Shown in pieces: positions 1 to 7,004 of a stretch of DNA of 9,445 nt. The notes under the pieces were generated by a model that was not told where the DNA came from, made no database searches, and was given only the letters and a program-made list of their open reading frames with translations. Source of the DNA: Gallionella sp. Its GTDB lineage: Bacteria > Pseudomonadota > Gammaproteobacteria > Burkholderiales > Gallionellaceae. The stretch is from assembly GCA_017880945.1 (NCBI GenBank), contig JADGRM010000070.1:1-9445 (forward strand), given 5' to 3'. Numbering within the stretch: position 1 is the first letter of the stretch; every line of letters starts with the position of its first letter. A program made the translations under genes and the position numbers.

Positions 1-1555
1 TGCCGAGATGGAACGCCCGCGCTTTTTCGATGACATCACGATCAGCAACAGTCACCCGTTCATGCTGTCGCAAATGCTCAAACCACGATTCGACCATGAA
101 ACATTCCACCATGCGATCCGGATGTTCAATATCGTTGAATAGCTCCCACATGAACGCTCCATCGCGTCGCCTGATCCTGCGCATTTGAAGCATGAACTTC
201 GCGAATTCATCGGCTCTTGCCGGGTCGACAAGGTATTCCACCGTCACCATTACCGGTCCCCTGTCGATTTCAAGATCATCGGGCATCATCGGTGTCGGCC
301 AGTAGATCGACGGCGAAAGATCAGCCACATCATGCTGCCCGATCCGGTATCGCCATGTTGCGGCAATTCCGAGCAATGCCCCGGCGGCTGCCACCGTAAG
401 GGCGTAGGGGATGCCAACCCACGATGCAATTTGCCCCCAAAGTGCGCTGCCCGCAGCCATGCCTCCCATGAAAACGACCCAGAACAGCGCCAAACCTCGT
501 GCCCGCACCCAACCCGGCAGCGCCGTCTGGGCGGCCGTCATCAATGACGATACCACGCTGATCCAGGCCACTCCGGTAAGCAGCATTGCCGCACCGGCTG
601 CGTACACATTCCCGCTATGGGCAAGTGCCAGCATGGCGATCGAGTAAAGCCCGGTGGCGCCCGCCACAATTGTGTCCCGCGATACACGGGTGCGAATACG
701 AGGCAGCAGCAACGCCCCGGCAATCGCGCCTACGCCCAAACAAGCCAGGAACAGTCCATAAGTGCCGGGACCACTTTTCAGTTCTTGTCGGACGATCAGC
801 GGCAACAATGCCCAGGAGGCGCTTGCGAACACAAAAAAAGCAGCTCCCCTGATAAGCACCGCACGCAACTCCTGAGAATGACGTGCATAACGCAATCCGG
901 CGCGCATCGCCCCCAAGACGCGTTCGGCAGGCAGTTCACTTACCGTTGGCGTGCGTTGCCAGCGTTTCAGGGCTGCAATGACGGCAAGAAATGAAATGGC
1001 ATTCAGGATAAAGACCATTCCGGGCCCGGTTGCGGCAACGATCAACCCGGCAAGCGCCGGACCGACGGATCGGGATACGTTCATCCCGATTGTGTTCAAG
1101 CCGATCGCAGCGTGGAGTTCGGATCGCTGCACCAGTTCCGGCGTAATCGCGCCCCATGCCGGCATCATCATTGCGGTGCCTATGCCGAGAGCGAAAGTAA
1201 AGATCAACAGGATCGGTGCTGTAGTCATTCCTGAAAGTGTCAGTGCGCCTAGCGTTGCGGCAGTGAGCATCATCCAGATTTGTGATGCGATCAGGTAGCG
1301 CCGCCGGTCGACAATATCGGCAAGTGCACCCGCAGGAAGCGCCAGCAGAAATACCGGAGCGGACGTGGCCGCCTGCACCAGAGCCACCATCAGGGGGCTG
1401 GGTGCAAGCGAAGTCATGAGCCAGCCAGCGCCGACCTCGTGCATCCAGGAACCGATATTCGAGACAATCGAAGCGATCCACAGCATCCTGAATACCCGGT
1501 GATGCAGCGGTGCCCAAGGTGAACTATATGAACCTTTAATAATGTTTTCGCTCAT
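1..1555 (-). CDS. MFS transporter of the MFS_3 type with C-terminal monooxygenase-like (ABM) domain, partial
   Basis: An open frame reads from ATG at 1555 off the left edge (518 codons seen, no stop). Residues about 20-402 form a multi-pass hydrophobic core. It holds the MFS loop LADIVDRRR (78-86), a conserved PAWGAITPELV stretch (132-142), and an N-x-x-R-x-x-GPALAG region (159-170). Residues about 430-518 are soluble and hydrophilic (VMVTVEYLV, AMEWELFND, WFEHLRQHERV) and match the antibiotic-biosynthesis-monooxygenase-like tail that MFS_3 (EntS-related) carriers have. By family it should be an inner-membrane proton-driven exporter; the substrate is unknown. Family members run about 520-540 residues, so only a short tail should be missing. 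It starts 9 bases after the stop of the upstream esterase gene, which suggests one transcript, but I see no good Shine-Dalgarno. Family call is firm; function is not. Confidence 0.88.
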   Translation of the reverse strand, partial: MSENIIKGSYSSPWAPLHHRVFRMLWIASIVSNIGSWMHEVGAGWLMTSLAPSPLMVALVQAATSAPVFLLALPAGALADIVDRRRYLIASQIWMMLTAATLGALTLSGMTTAPILLIFTFALGIGTAMMMPAWGAITPELVQRSELHAAIGLNTIGMNVSRSVGPALAGLIVAATGPGMVFILNAISFLAVIAALKRWQRTPTVSELPAERVLGAMRAGLRYARHSQELRAVLIRGAAFFVFASASWALLPLIVRQELKSGPGTYGLFLACLGVGAIAGALLLPRIRTRVSRDTIVAGATGLYSIAMLALAHSGNVYAAGAAMLLTGVAWISVVSSLMTAAQTALPGWVRARGLALFWVVFMGGMAAGSALWGQIASWVGIPYALTVAAAGALLGIAATWRYRIGQHDVADLSPSIYWPTPMMPDDLEIDRGPVMVTVEYLVDPARADEFAKFMLQMRRIRRRDGAFMWELFNDIEHPDRMVECFMVESWFEHLRQHERVTVADRDVIEKARAFHLG

Positions 1556-1564
1556 GATTGTTCG

Positions 1565-2242
1565 CTATGCACCATTCAACGCATGCTTCCAGCTGCGCAG
1601 TGGAATACATGTCTGCAGGCGATGAATGGCACGATCGGTAAGTGCGGCATGGATCTCGTGACCAACGGATGATGCGATGTCCAGCGTGGCGTCACCCTGC
1701 AGGTGCATGAGCCTTTCATAAGCAGCGTAAGCATGTTGGACAGGAATAACACGGTCATCCTCTCCGTGCAGCAGGTGCAATGTGGTGAGCTCGGGCGCTT
1801 TTTCGGGAAGCTTCGCAAACCGGCCGGAAAATGCCAGGACTCTTCCGGCGTTGCCATCATGAATCACACTGAATTCAAGTGCCATAATCGCGCCTTGAGA
1901 AAAACCGACAAGTGCGGTGTCCGACTGCAATACCTTGAAGCGATCCTGAGCATGCCGCACCAGGGTATGCAGGGCCGGAATGGCCTCGGCAACGCGCGAT
2001 GCCCGATTTTCTTCGGTCACCCCATTTATTGAGAACCATTGCCTGCCATTGCCTCCGCCGTCGAATGGATGGGTCCCGTCGGGGAGCAGGAAAGCGGCAC
2101 TTGGAAATGCATCTCTGAGCTTATTGGCCAACGGCACCAGATCGGCCGACCTTCCGCCCACACCGTGCAACAAAATAAAGAGTTGATTGACCACCTTGGT
2201 TTCGGGCAACAGCTCGATACCCCGAAAAATTTGTTCAGCCAT
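1565..2242 (-). CDS. ypfH: YpfH-like esterase (alpha/beta hydrolase, carboxylesterase/phospholipase family)
   Basis: The 225-residue cytoplasmic protein has no signal peptide. It closely resembles E. coli YpfH (about 232 residues): an LLHGVGG oxyanion loop (24-30), RQWFS (67-71), GVTEENR (74-80), and the nucleophile elbow GFSQG with Ser115. It continues with LHGEDDRVIP giving the likely acid Asp163, and GHEI giving His195, so the Ser-Asp-His triad is complete. The family hydrolyses short-chain esters; the natural substrate is not known. The ATG at 2242 is preceded by GGAGA (2249-2253) at 6 bases, which supports this start. It is the first gene of a unit with the downstream MFS carrier and is divergent from argS. 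The symbol rests on recalled similarity and is not proof of orthology. Confidence 0.87.
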   Translation of the reverse strand: MAEQIFRGIELLPETKVVNQLFILLHGVGGRSADLVPLANKLRDAFPSAAFLLPDGTHPFDGGGNGRQWFSINGVTEENRASRVAEAIPALHTLVRHAQDRFKVLQSDTALVGFSQGAIMALEFSVIHDGNAGRVLAFSGRFAKLPEKAPELTTLHLLHGEDDRVIPVQHAYAAYERLMHLQGDATLDIASSVGHEIHAALTDRAIHRLQTCIPLRSWKHALNGA

Positions 2243-2248
2243 TTATTT

Positions 2249-2253
2249 TCTCC
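2249..2253 (-). promoter_or_regulatory. Ribosome binding site of the ypfH-like gene
   Basis: On the minus strand GGAGA lies 6 bases before the ATG at 2242. It is the only good Shine-Dalgarno in this part of the spacer and fixes the start. Confidence 0.6.
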
Positions 2254-2264
2254 GATGAAAAAAT

Positions 2265-2292
2265 ATTATATATCTGCGAGTATGCCGGTAAA
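2265..2292 (-). promoter_or_regulatory. Candidate sigma70 promoter for the esterase-MFS unit
   Basis: On the minus strand a perfect TATAAT (2270-2265) lies 16 bases downstream of TTTACC (2292-2287, four of six matches to TTGACA). Transcription would begin near 2258, leaving a leader of only about 15 bases that contains the ribosome site. Seen by eye; the AT-rich surroundings make a chance match possible. Confidence 0.4.
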
Positions 2293-2400
2293 TTTAAATT
2301 TGCTTGCAGTCGAACGGCTGCTGTGGATCGCAAACAGGCGTTCGACAAAACTCTAATCCTGTATGGAAGCAAGTTCACAAACAATCCGATAGCACCCAAG

Positions 2401-2409
2401 TGATATAAT
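2401..2409 (+). promoter_or_regulatory. Extended -10 promoter element for argS
   Basis: TGATATAAT is a perfect extended -10 (TG, one base, TATAAT at 2404-2409). No convincing -35 hexamer is present 16-18 bases upstream, which an extended -10 can tolerate. The start of transcription would be near 2416, about 20 bases before the argS ATG. It probably also drives the genes after argS, since I see no other clear promoter before 5441. Confidence 0.5.
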
Positions 2410-2421
2410 CCGCGCCTCTCT

Positions 2422-2428
2422 AAAGGTG
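2422..2428 (+). promoter_or_regulatory. Ribosome binding site of argS
   Basis: AAAGGTG sits 7 bases before the ATG at 2436 and supports that codon as the argS start. Confidence 0.6.
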
Positions 2429-2435
2429 CCGCTTC

Positions 2436-4127
2436 ATGTCTGTCGTATTGAATTTCAAGTCCCATTTGTCCGAATTGTTCGCGCAGGCGTTGCGCGAAGT
2501 GGCTCCAGAAGTTGCTAACAATGGCGCGACACAAACCGAGATACTCATCGAGCGTCCCAAGCTGGCAGCGCATGGCGATTACGCCTGCAATCTGGCAATG
2601 CAGCTGGCCAAGCCGTTGCGCAAATCGCCGCGCGACATCGCACAGGCGTTGATCGCGGCGTTGCCGGAATCCGACGTCATCGAGAAGATGGAGATCGCCG
2701 GGGCGGGTTTCATCAATATATACATCACCACCTCGGCCAAGCAGGGCGTGGTGCGCGGCGTGTTGCAGGCGGGCGCGGGCTACGGCCACGTCCACCTCGG
2801 CGCGGGGCGCAAGGTGGGGGTGGAATTCGTTTCCGCCAACCCGACCGGGCCGCTGCACGTGGGTCACGGGCGAGGCGCGGCGGTGGGGGATTGTTTGTGC
2901 AGCGTGTTGCATGCGGCAGGCTGGAATGTGACGCGCGAATTTTACTACAACGATGCGGGTGTGCAGATCGATAACCTGACGCAATCCGTGCAGTTGCGCT
3001 GCCTGGGCATCACGCCGGACGACCCAAGCTGGCCGGAAGCGGGCTATCGCGGCGATTACATCGCGGATGTCGCCCGGGCATATCTGGCGGAAGAAACGGT
3101 GGAAGCCGACGACCAGCATGTGCATGCCTCCGGCGACGTCAACGATGCAGAGGCGATCCGCCATTTTGCGGTGGCTTATCTGCGCCGCGAGCAGGACCTC
3201 GATCTGCGCGCCTTCGGGGTGAACTTCGACGTATTCGCGCTGGAATCCGCGCTGTATACCGAGGGCAAGGTAAAGGAGACGGTCGACAAGCTGATTGCCA
3301 GCGGCCACAGTTACGAGCAGGACGATGCGCTGTGGCTGCGCACCACCGATTTTGGCGACGACAAGGACCGGGTGATGCGCAAGAGCGACGGCACTTACAC
3401 TTATTTCGTACCGGACGTGGCCTATCATCTGGACAAGTGGCGGCGCGGCTTTACCCGGGTCATCAACGAACAGGGCGCGGATCACCACAGCACGATCACC
3501 AGGGTGAGAGCCGGGTTGCAAGCGCTGGACGTCGGCATCCCGCAAGGCTGGCCTGATTATGTGTTGCACCAGATGGTGACAGTGCTGCGCAACGGCCAGG
3601 AAGTGAAGATCTCCAAGCGTGCCGGCAGCTACGTGACGTTGCGCGACCTGATCGACGAGGTGGGCTGCGACGCGACGCGCTATTTCCTTGCCGCGCGCCA
3701 CCCGGATTCGCAACTGGTGTTCGACATCGATCTGGCGAAATCCAGGAGCAACGACAACCCAGTGTATTATATCCAGTATGCCCATGCCCGTATCAGCGCG
3801 GTGCTGGCGCAATGGGGCGGCGAGCGCAAAGCCCTGCTGGAGGCGGATGTCGGCCTGCTGGACAGCGAATACGAAACGGCTTTGCTGCAACAGCTGATCG
3901 ATTATCCTCAGGTGATCGAGAATGCCGCGAGCGAATTGGCGCCTCACCTGATCGCCTTTTATCTGAAGGAGTTGGCGGCCGATTTCCACAGCTACTATAA
4001 TGCGTCGCGCTTTCTGGTCGAGGACGAAGCGGTCAAGTTGGCGCGCCTGGCGTTGATCGCCGCAGCGGCACAGGTTATACATAACGGATTGGCTTTGCTG
4101 GGTGTAAGCGCACCTGAAAAAATGTGA
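2436..4127 (+). CDS. argS: Arginyl-tRNA synthetase (ArgRS)
   Basis: This cytoplasmic class Ia synthetase ligates arginine to tRNA-Arg using ATP. The 563-residue length is normal for bacterial ArgRS. An N-terminal Add1-type tRNA-binding domain covers about 8-97 ([12 protein letters not shown] at 44-55). The catalytic core follows, with [14 protein letters not shown] carrying the HIGH signature as HVGH (141-144), then [10 protein letters not shown] (169-178) and [15 protein letters not shown] (318-332). KISKRAG (391-397) is the ArgRS equivalent of KMSKS. The DALR anticodon-binding domain runs from about 446 to the end (YIQYAHARI, then a [24 protein letters not shown] tail). All key motifs look intact. 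It is the first gene of a plus-strand group with the SPOR protein and dsbA. Identification is secure. Confidence 0.98.
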   Translation: MSVVLNFKSHLSELFAQALREVAPEVANNGATQTEILIERPKLAAHGDYACNLAMQLAKPLRKSPRDIAQALIAALPESDVIEKMEIAGAGFINIYITTSAKQGVVRGVLQAGAGYGHVHLGAGRKVGVEFVSANPTGPLHVGHGRGAAVGDCLCSVLHAAGWNVTREFYYNDAGVQIDNLTQSVQLRCLGITPDDPSWPEAGYRGDYIADVARAYLAEETVEADDQHVHASGDVNDAEAIRHFAVAYLRREQDLDLRAFGVNFDVFALESALYTEGKVKETVDKLIASGHSYEQDDALWLRTTDFGDDKDRVMRKSDGTYTYFVPDVAYHLDKWRRGFTRVINEQGADHHSTITRVRAGLQALDVGIPQGWPDYVLHQMVTVLRNGQEVKISKRAGSYVTLRDLIDEVGCDATRYFLAARHPDSQLVFDIDLAKSRSNDNPVYYIQYAHARISAVLAQWGGERKALLEADVGLLDSEYETALLQQLIDYPQVIENAASELAPHLIAFYLKELAADFHSYYNASRFLVEDEAVKLARLALIAAAAQVIHNGLALLGVSAPEKM

Positions 4128-4166
4128 TGAGCCTGGGATGATGTGATGAGAAGGAACGGATACAAC

Positions 4167-4793
4167 ATGGGCAGAGACAACGGTAACAATTCCTCCGCGC
4201 CGCGCAAAGGAGGTAATTCCTTATGGGCCGGTATCTTCGTTGGCATGGTGGTCGGTGTCGGCATGGCTGCCGGGGTGGCGTGGTATCTGATGAAGGCCCC
4301 CAGCCCGTTCACGAACAAGGAACAGCCGGCGGTGGCGAAATTGCAGCCGGACTCAACCAAACCGGCAACCTCTGGTGCATCGGGAGCTGCAACAGAAAAA
4401 TCGGCCGCTACTCCGGGTGACGGCAAGCCGCGTTTCGAGTTCTACAAGGTGCTGACCGATAAACAGAAATCAACCGTCAATGTGCCGGCCAAACCCGCTG
4501 AAAAGCCCAAACCGATCGTAAATCTCCAGCAGCCGTCCAACAAAACGGCGTCCCCTTATGAACCGCAGATATTGCAGGCGGGATCATTCTCCACTGTCAA
4601 TGATGCCGAGAAGCTCAAGGCCAAGCTTGCACTGCTGGGGGTCGAAGCCAACATTCAAACCGCGACCATCCCGGATAAAGGCGTGTGGTATCGTGTGCGT
4701 TTGGGCCCTTACAAGAGCGCGGACGACCTGAATCGCGCGAGCATTTTTTTGAAACAAAACGGGGTGGATAGCACTCCGATGCGGGCGCAGTAA
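4167..4793 (+). CDS. SPOR-domain cell-division/envelope protein, FtsN/DedD-like
   Basis: The 208-residue single-pass inner-membrane protein has a short basic cytoplasmic N-terminus, a membrane segment at 19-42 rich in Gly/Val/Met, and a Pro/Ala/Lys-rich periplasmic linker. The linker carries RFEFYKVL (89-96), which I recall from betaproteobacterial FtsN-like proteins. A C-terminal SPOR domain (about 130-208) includes LQAGSFSTVNDAEKLKAKL and WYRVRLGPY. SPOR domains bind denuded septal glycan, so a division-site role is inferred. The frame is open upstream, with GTG at 4143 and ATG at 4146. I prefer ATG 4167 because AAGGA lies before it (4151-4155, although at 11 bases) and the membrane segment is then suitably near the start. 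It begins 39 bases after argS and is probably cotranscribed with it. Confidence 0.85.
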   Translation: MGRDNGNNSSAPRKGGNSLWAGIFVGMVVGVGMAAGVAWYLMKAPSPFTNKEQPAVAKLQPDSTKPATSGASGAATEKSAATPGDGKPRFEFYKVLTDKQKSTVNVPAKPAEKPKPIVNLQQPSNKTASPYEPQILQAGSFSTVNDAEKLKAKLALLGVEANIQTATIPDKGVWYRVRLGPYKSADDLNRASIFLKQNGVDSTPMRAQ

Positions 4794-4823
4794 GCGTTTT
4801 TTCAATCACCACAAGGAGCGTAT

Positions 4824-5441
4824 ATGAAACTATTAAAAAGTCTGGTTATTGCACTGTCACTGCTGGTTAGCGGCGCGGCATTTGCTGCAGCGGAACTGGG
4901 CAAGGATTATTCGTTGTTGAACCCGCCGCAACCGACCGAAAGCAAGAAGATCGAGGTGCTGGAGTTTTTCTTTTACGGCTGCTCGCACTGTTTCCATTTG
5001 CATCCGCTGTTAAGCAAGTGGGAAAAGACCATGCCCAAAGATGTGGAACTGACTTTCGTCCCCACGATATTCCGCGACTCATGGGAGCCGATGGCGCGCA
5101 CTTTCTATGCGCTCGAAAGTATGGGACAACAGCAGCAACTGCATGATGCGCTGTATAAGGCATGGAACGTGGACAACAATCAGTTGCTCGAAGAAGACAA
5201 GATACGGGATTTTGTTTCATCGCACGGGGTTGATGGCGCGAAATTTTCCGCCGCTTACAACTCCTTCTCGATGCAAAGCAAGGTGGCGCGCGCCAAGCAA
5301 ATGATCCGCAGCTATAACATTAGCGGCACGCCTACTCTGGTGGTAGACGGAAAATATGTGATCGAGGGCCTGCAGCCAGAGGACACGATCCGTGTGCTGA
5401 AAGAAATGATCGCAATTGCCCGCAAGACGCACCGAAGCTAA
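4824..5441 (+). CDS. dsbA: Periplasmic thiol:disulfide oxidoreductase DsbA
   Basis: The 205-residue exported protein introduces disulfides into periplasmic proteins and is normally reoxidised by DsbB (not in this window). A Sec signal peptide covers about 1-21 (KLLK, hydrophobic core, SGAAFA before the cleavage site). The thioredoxin-fold active site is FFYGCSHC with Cys53 and Cys56. The cis-proline loop is SGTPTLVV (Pro170), and a helical insertion lies between them. Length fits DsbA rather than DsbC/G. The active-site dipeptide is Ser-His instead of the Pro-His of E. coli DsbA. AAGGAG (4813-4818) lies 5 bases before the ATG, so the start is firm. It lies 30 bases downstream of the SPOR gene. 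Identity is confident; the redox consequence of CSHC is not known from sequence. Confidence 0.95.
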   Translation: MKLLKSLVIALSLLVSGAAFAAAELGKDYSLLNPPQPTESKKIEVLEFFFYGCSHCFHLHPLLSKWEKTMPKDVELTFVPTIFRDSWEPMARTFYALESMGQQQQLHDALYKAWNVDNNQLLEEDKIRDFVSSHGVDGAKFSAAYNSFSMQSKVARAKQMIRSYNISGTPTLVVDGKYVIEGLQPEDTIRVLKEMIAIARKTHRS

Positions 5442-5503
5442 ATAATTCACCAAGGTAACGGCAAGTCAACCCGTAGCACATTGGTCACTTTGAAAGAAGA
5501 AAA

Positions 5504-5545
5504 ATGCCGCTGCGTGTACTAAGCCTTGCATGGCCATGCGACTAG
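5504..5545 (+). other. Short leader reading frame overlapping the start of the SDR gene
   Basis: ATG at 5504 opens 13 codons (MPLRVLSLAWPCD) ending in TAG at 5543-5545, in a different frame from the dehydrogenase that starts at 5530 or 5536. A purine-rich AAAGAAG (5493-5499) lies 4 bases before it, whereas the dehydrogenase start has no visible ribosome site. It could be a leader peptide coupling translation, a relic of an older N-terminus, or chance. Confidence 0.3.
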
Positions 5546-6330
5546 GCCGGCAAAAAACGCCAGCCAAGACGCTGGTCATAAGCGGCGCGTCGAGCGGCTT
5601 GGGACTTGCGCTCGCGCGCCATTATCTCGAACGCGGCGCAACGATCGCCGCATTCGCCCGGCGCGGTGAGTTGCTGCAAACGCTCAGTGCAGAATTTCCC
5701 GGCAAAGTATTTTGTTACGCGCTGGACGTGCGGGATTCGTCTGCCATACAGCATGCGGCAAACGATTTCATCACACGTGTCGGCTTGCCGGATGTGGTCA
5801 TCGCCAACGCCGGGGTAAGTGTAGGCACACTCACCGAATATGCCGAAGACATCGATGCTTTTCAACGGGTGATGGATATCAATGTGTTGGGCATCGTGAA
5901 AACCTTCCAACCCTTCGTTGCGATGATGCGTGCGGCAAAACGGGGAACGCTGGTCGGCATCGCCAGCGTGGCTGGCTTTCGCGGCTTGCCAGGGGCGAGT
6001 GCCTACTCCGCCTCCAAGGCGGCCGCCATCTCGTATTTGGAATCTTTGCGGGTGGAACTGCATGGCAGCGGTGTGAAAGTTGTCACGATCTGTCCGGGCT
6101 ATATCAAGACACCGATGACCGCCGTTAACCGCTACCCTATGCCTTTCATACTGGATGCCGATGAGGCTGCACAGCGCATGATACGTGTCATCGAACAACA
6201 AAATGCATTCACCGTGATCCCATGGCAAATGGGCATCATCGGGCGCGTGCTCAAGTTGTTGCCGCGCTGGATATATGACAGCCTGTTCGCCAGGGCACCG
6301 CACAAACCGCGCGGACGCGCCCCGCATTGA
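5530..6330 (+). CDS. Short-chain dehydrogenase/reductase (SDR) family oxidoreductase
   Basis: The 266-residue classical SDR has a Rossmann fold. The dinucleotide-binding turn is SGASSGLG (18-25), with two arginines after strand 2 (AFARRGE, 41-47) that hint at NADP(H). DVRD (66-69) contacts the adenine and NAG (93-95) follows. The catalytic residues are Asn118, Ser146, Tyr159 and Lys163 (AYSASK). PGYIKTP (189-195) closes the cofactor site. All key residues are present, so it should be an active cytoplasmic reductase or dehydrogenase; the substrate cannot be read. ATG codons at 5530 and 5536 are the only in-frame starts after the TGA at 5491-5493, and neither has a clear ribosome site. The gene lies 88 bases after dsbA and may be cotranscribed with it. 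Confidence 0.9.
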   Translation: MAMRLGRQKTPAKTLVISGASSGLGLALARHYLERGATIAAFARRGELLQTLSAEFPGKVFCYALDVRDSSAIQHAANDFITRVGLPDVVIANAGVSVGTLTEYAEDIDAFQRVMDINVLGIVKTFQPFVAMMRAAKRGTLVGIASVAGFRGLPGASAYSASKAAAISYLESLRVELHGSGVKVVTICPGYIKTPMTAVNRYPMPFILDADEAAQRMIRVIEQQNAFTVIPWQMGIIGRVLKLLPRWIYDSLFARAPHKPRGRAPH

Positions 6331-6473
6331 CGCACCTCGATTGTACTCACCTTAGGATAGGTTCCAGATTGATTTAGCAACAAAGGGGCGTTGAATCCTC
6401 ATTCATGCCGGGATATCAGTGCGAACACATCCAAATTACCCGTTTAGTCGTGCGCCTAAAGCAGCTTCCCCCT
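6331..6473. other. Intergenic stretch with nothing recognised
   Basis: Together with the following promoter and leader this makes a gap of about 260 bases. I see no coding frame with a plausible start, no RNA gene, no repeat, and no hairpin-plus-T-run terminator directly after the dehydrogenase. Confidence 0.5.
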
Positions 6474-6502
6474 TTGCCAACTGGATAGGTATTCTGTATT
6501 CT
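6474..6502 (+). promoter_or_regulatory. Candidate sigma70 promoter for the small exported protein
   Basis: TTGCCA (6474-6479, five of six matches) and TATTCT (6497-6502, four of six) are separated by 17 bases. The predicted start near 6509 leaves a leader of about 80 bases with a small hairpin at 6542-6559. By eye only, but the position before an isolated gene makes sense. Confidence 0.4.
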
Positions 6503-6541
6503 TGCAGCCGATAAGACATAAGCAAGTCCCAAGTCGGACAT

Positions 6542-6565
6542 GCCTCCGGATCATGAGGCTTTTTC
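6542..6565 (+). promoter_or_regulatory. Small leader hairpin followed by a short T-run
   Basis: GCCTC (6542-6546) pairs with GAGGC (6555-6559) across an 8-base loop, and five T follow (6560-6564). It lies in the untranslated leader, 35 bases before the start codon. It resembles a weak intrinsic terminator or attenuator, but a 5 bp stem is short and it may be meaningless. Confidence 0.25.
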
Positions 6566-6593
6566 TAAACCCGTTTATTTTAAGGAAGTCATG

Positions 6594-6920
6594 ATGAAAA
6601 CCATATTTACCCTGCTGGCTGTGTTTGCGTTTACCGGTGCCGCCGTTGTAGTACCCCAATCAAGCGCCTTTGCAGCTACCGAATTCGCCAACAAAGGCAA
6701 AGTGCTGGAAACGATGAACGCTTCAATTTACACTTACATACAGGTTTCCACTGACAAGGGACCGGTATGGCTCGCAGCCTCCCAGACCAGCGTCGCCAAG
6801 GGTGACACCATCAGCTATCCTGACGGCAATGTGATGACCAACTTTCCAAGCAAATCTCTGAACCGCACATTTGACAAACTAATTATGGTGGATAAAATAA
6901 AAGTGGAAAAGAAGAAATAA
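6594..6920 (+). CDS. Small exported NrfJ-like protein
   Basis: The 108-residue protein has a Sec signal peptide (1-27, MKTIFTLLAV then SSAFA before the cut) and a mature domain of about 80 residues. The pattern GKVLETMNASIYTYIQV (35-51), PVWLAAS (57-63), KGD (69-71), and FPSKSLNRTFDKL (84-96) resembles what I recall of small proteins annotated NrfJ, which are sometimes linked to cytochrome c nitrite reductase operons. No CxxCH haem motif and no cysteines occur. AAGGA (6582-6586) stands 7 bases before ATG 6594 and 4 before ATG 6591, so either may be used. An in-frame ATG at 6540 would put 17-18 residues before the signal peptide and is unlikely. It is a single-gene unit with its own candidate promoter and a strong terminator. 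Function is unknown; the family match is from memory. Confidence 0.75.
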   Translation: MKTIFTLLAVFAFTGAAVVVPQSSAFAATEFANKGKVLETMNASIYTYIQVSTDKGPVWLAASQTSVAKGDTISYPDGNVMTNFPSKSLNRTFDKLIMVDKIKVEKKK

Positions 6921-6937
6921 ACTGAACAGTTGGTTGG

Positions 6938-6970
6938 AAACCCCGGGCCACCGCCGGGGTTTTTTTATTT
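6938..6970 (+). terminator. Rho-independent terminator after the small exported protein
   Basis: AACCCCGG (6939-6946) pairs with CCGGGGTT (6954-6961) over a 7-base loop, followed by an uninterrupted T-run to 6966 and then ATTT. A strong GC-rich stem with a U-tract starts 18 bases after the stop codon. Confidence 0.9.
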
Positions 6971-7004
6971 GCGATGCAAACACTCACCTTAGACGGGAAC
7001 ACAC

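Noticed and set aside
185..994. Several plus-strand frames of about 80-125 codons
   Set aside because: Arg/Pro/His/Cys-rich products with no signals, all antisense to the MFS carrier gene.
936..1517. Open frame of 193 codons on the minus strand inside the MFS carrier gene
   Set aside because: It is another frame of the same strand; the MFS frame from 1555 has a continuous membrane-protein sequence and runs through it.
2235..4082. Open frame of 615 codons on the minus strand, antisense to all of argS
   Set aside because: Its product is a His/Arg/Gln-rich, low-complexity-looking sequence with no recognisable domain. argS on the other strand is certain, and long antisense frames are common opposite GC-biased genes.
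4780..4805. Possible terminator before dsbA (GCG-rich stretch followed by six T)
   Set aside because: No stem of useful length precedes the T-run, and the dsbA ribosome site follows directly.
5542..6327. Open frame of 261 codons antisense to the short-chain dehydrogenase
   Set aside because: Fully explained as the mirror of a gene whose catalytic motifs are all intact.
6540..6590. Earlier in-frame ATG at 6540 for the small exported protein
   Set aside because: It would place 17-18 polar residues before the signal peptide and lies within the leader hairpin; the ribosome site is at 6582-6586.
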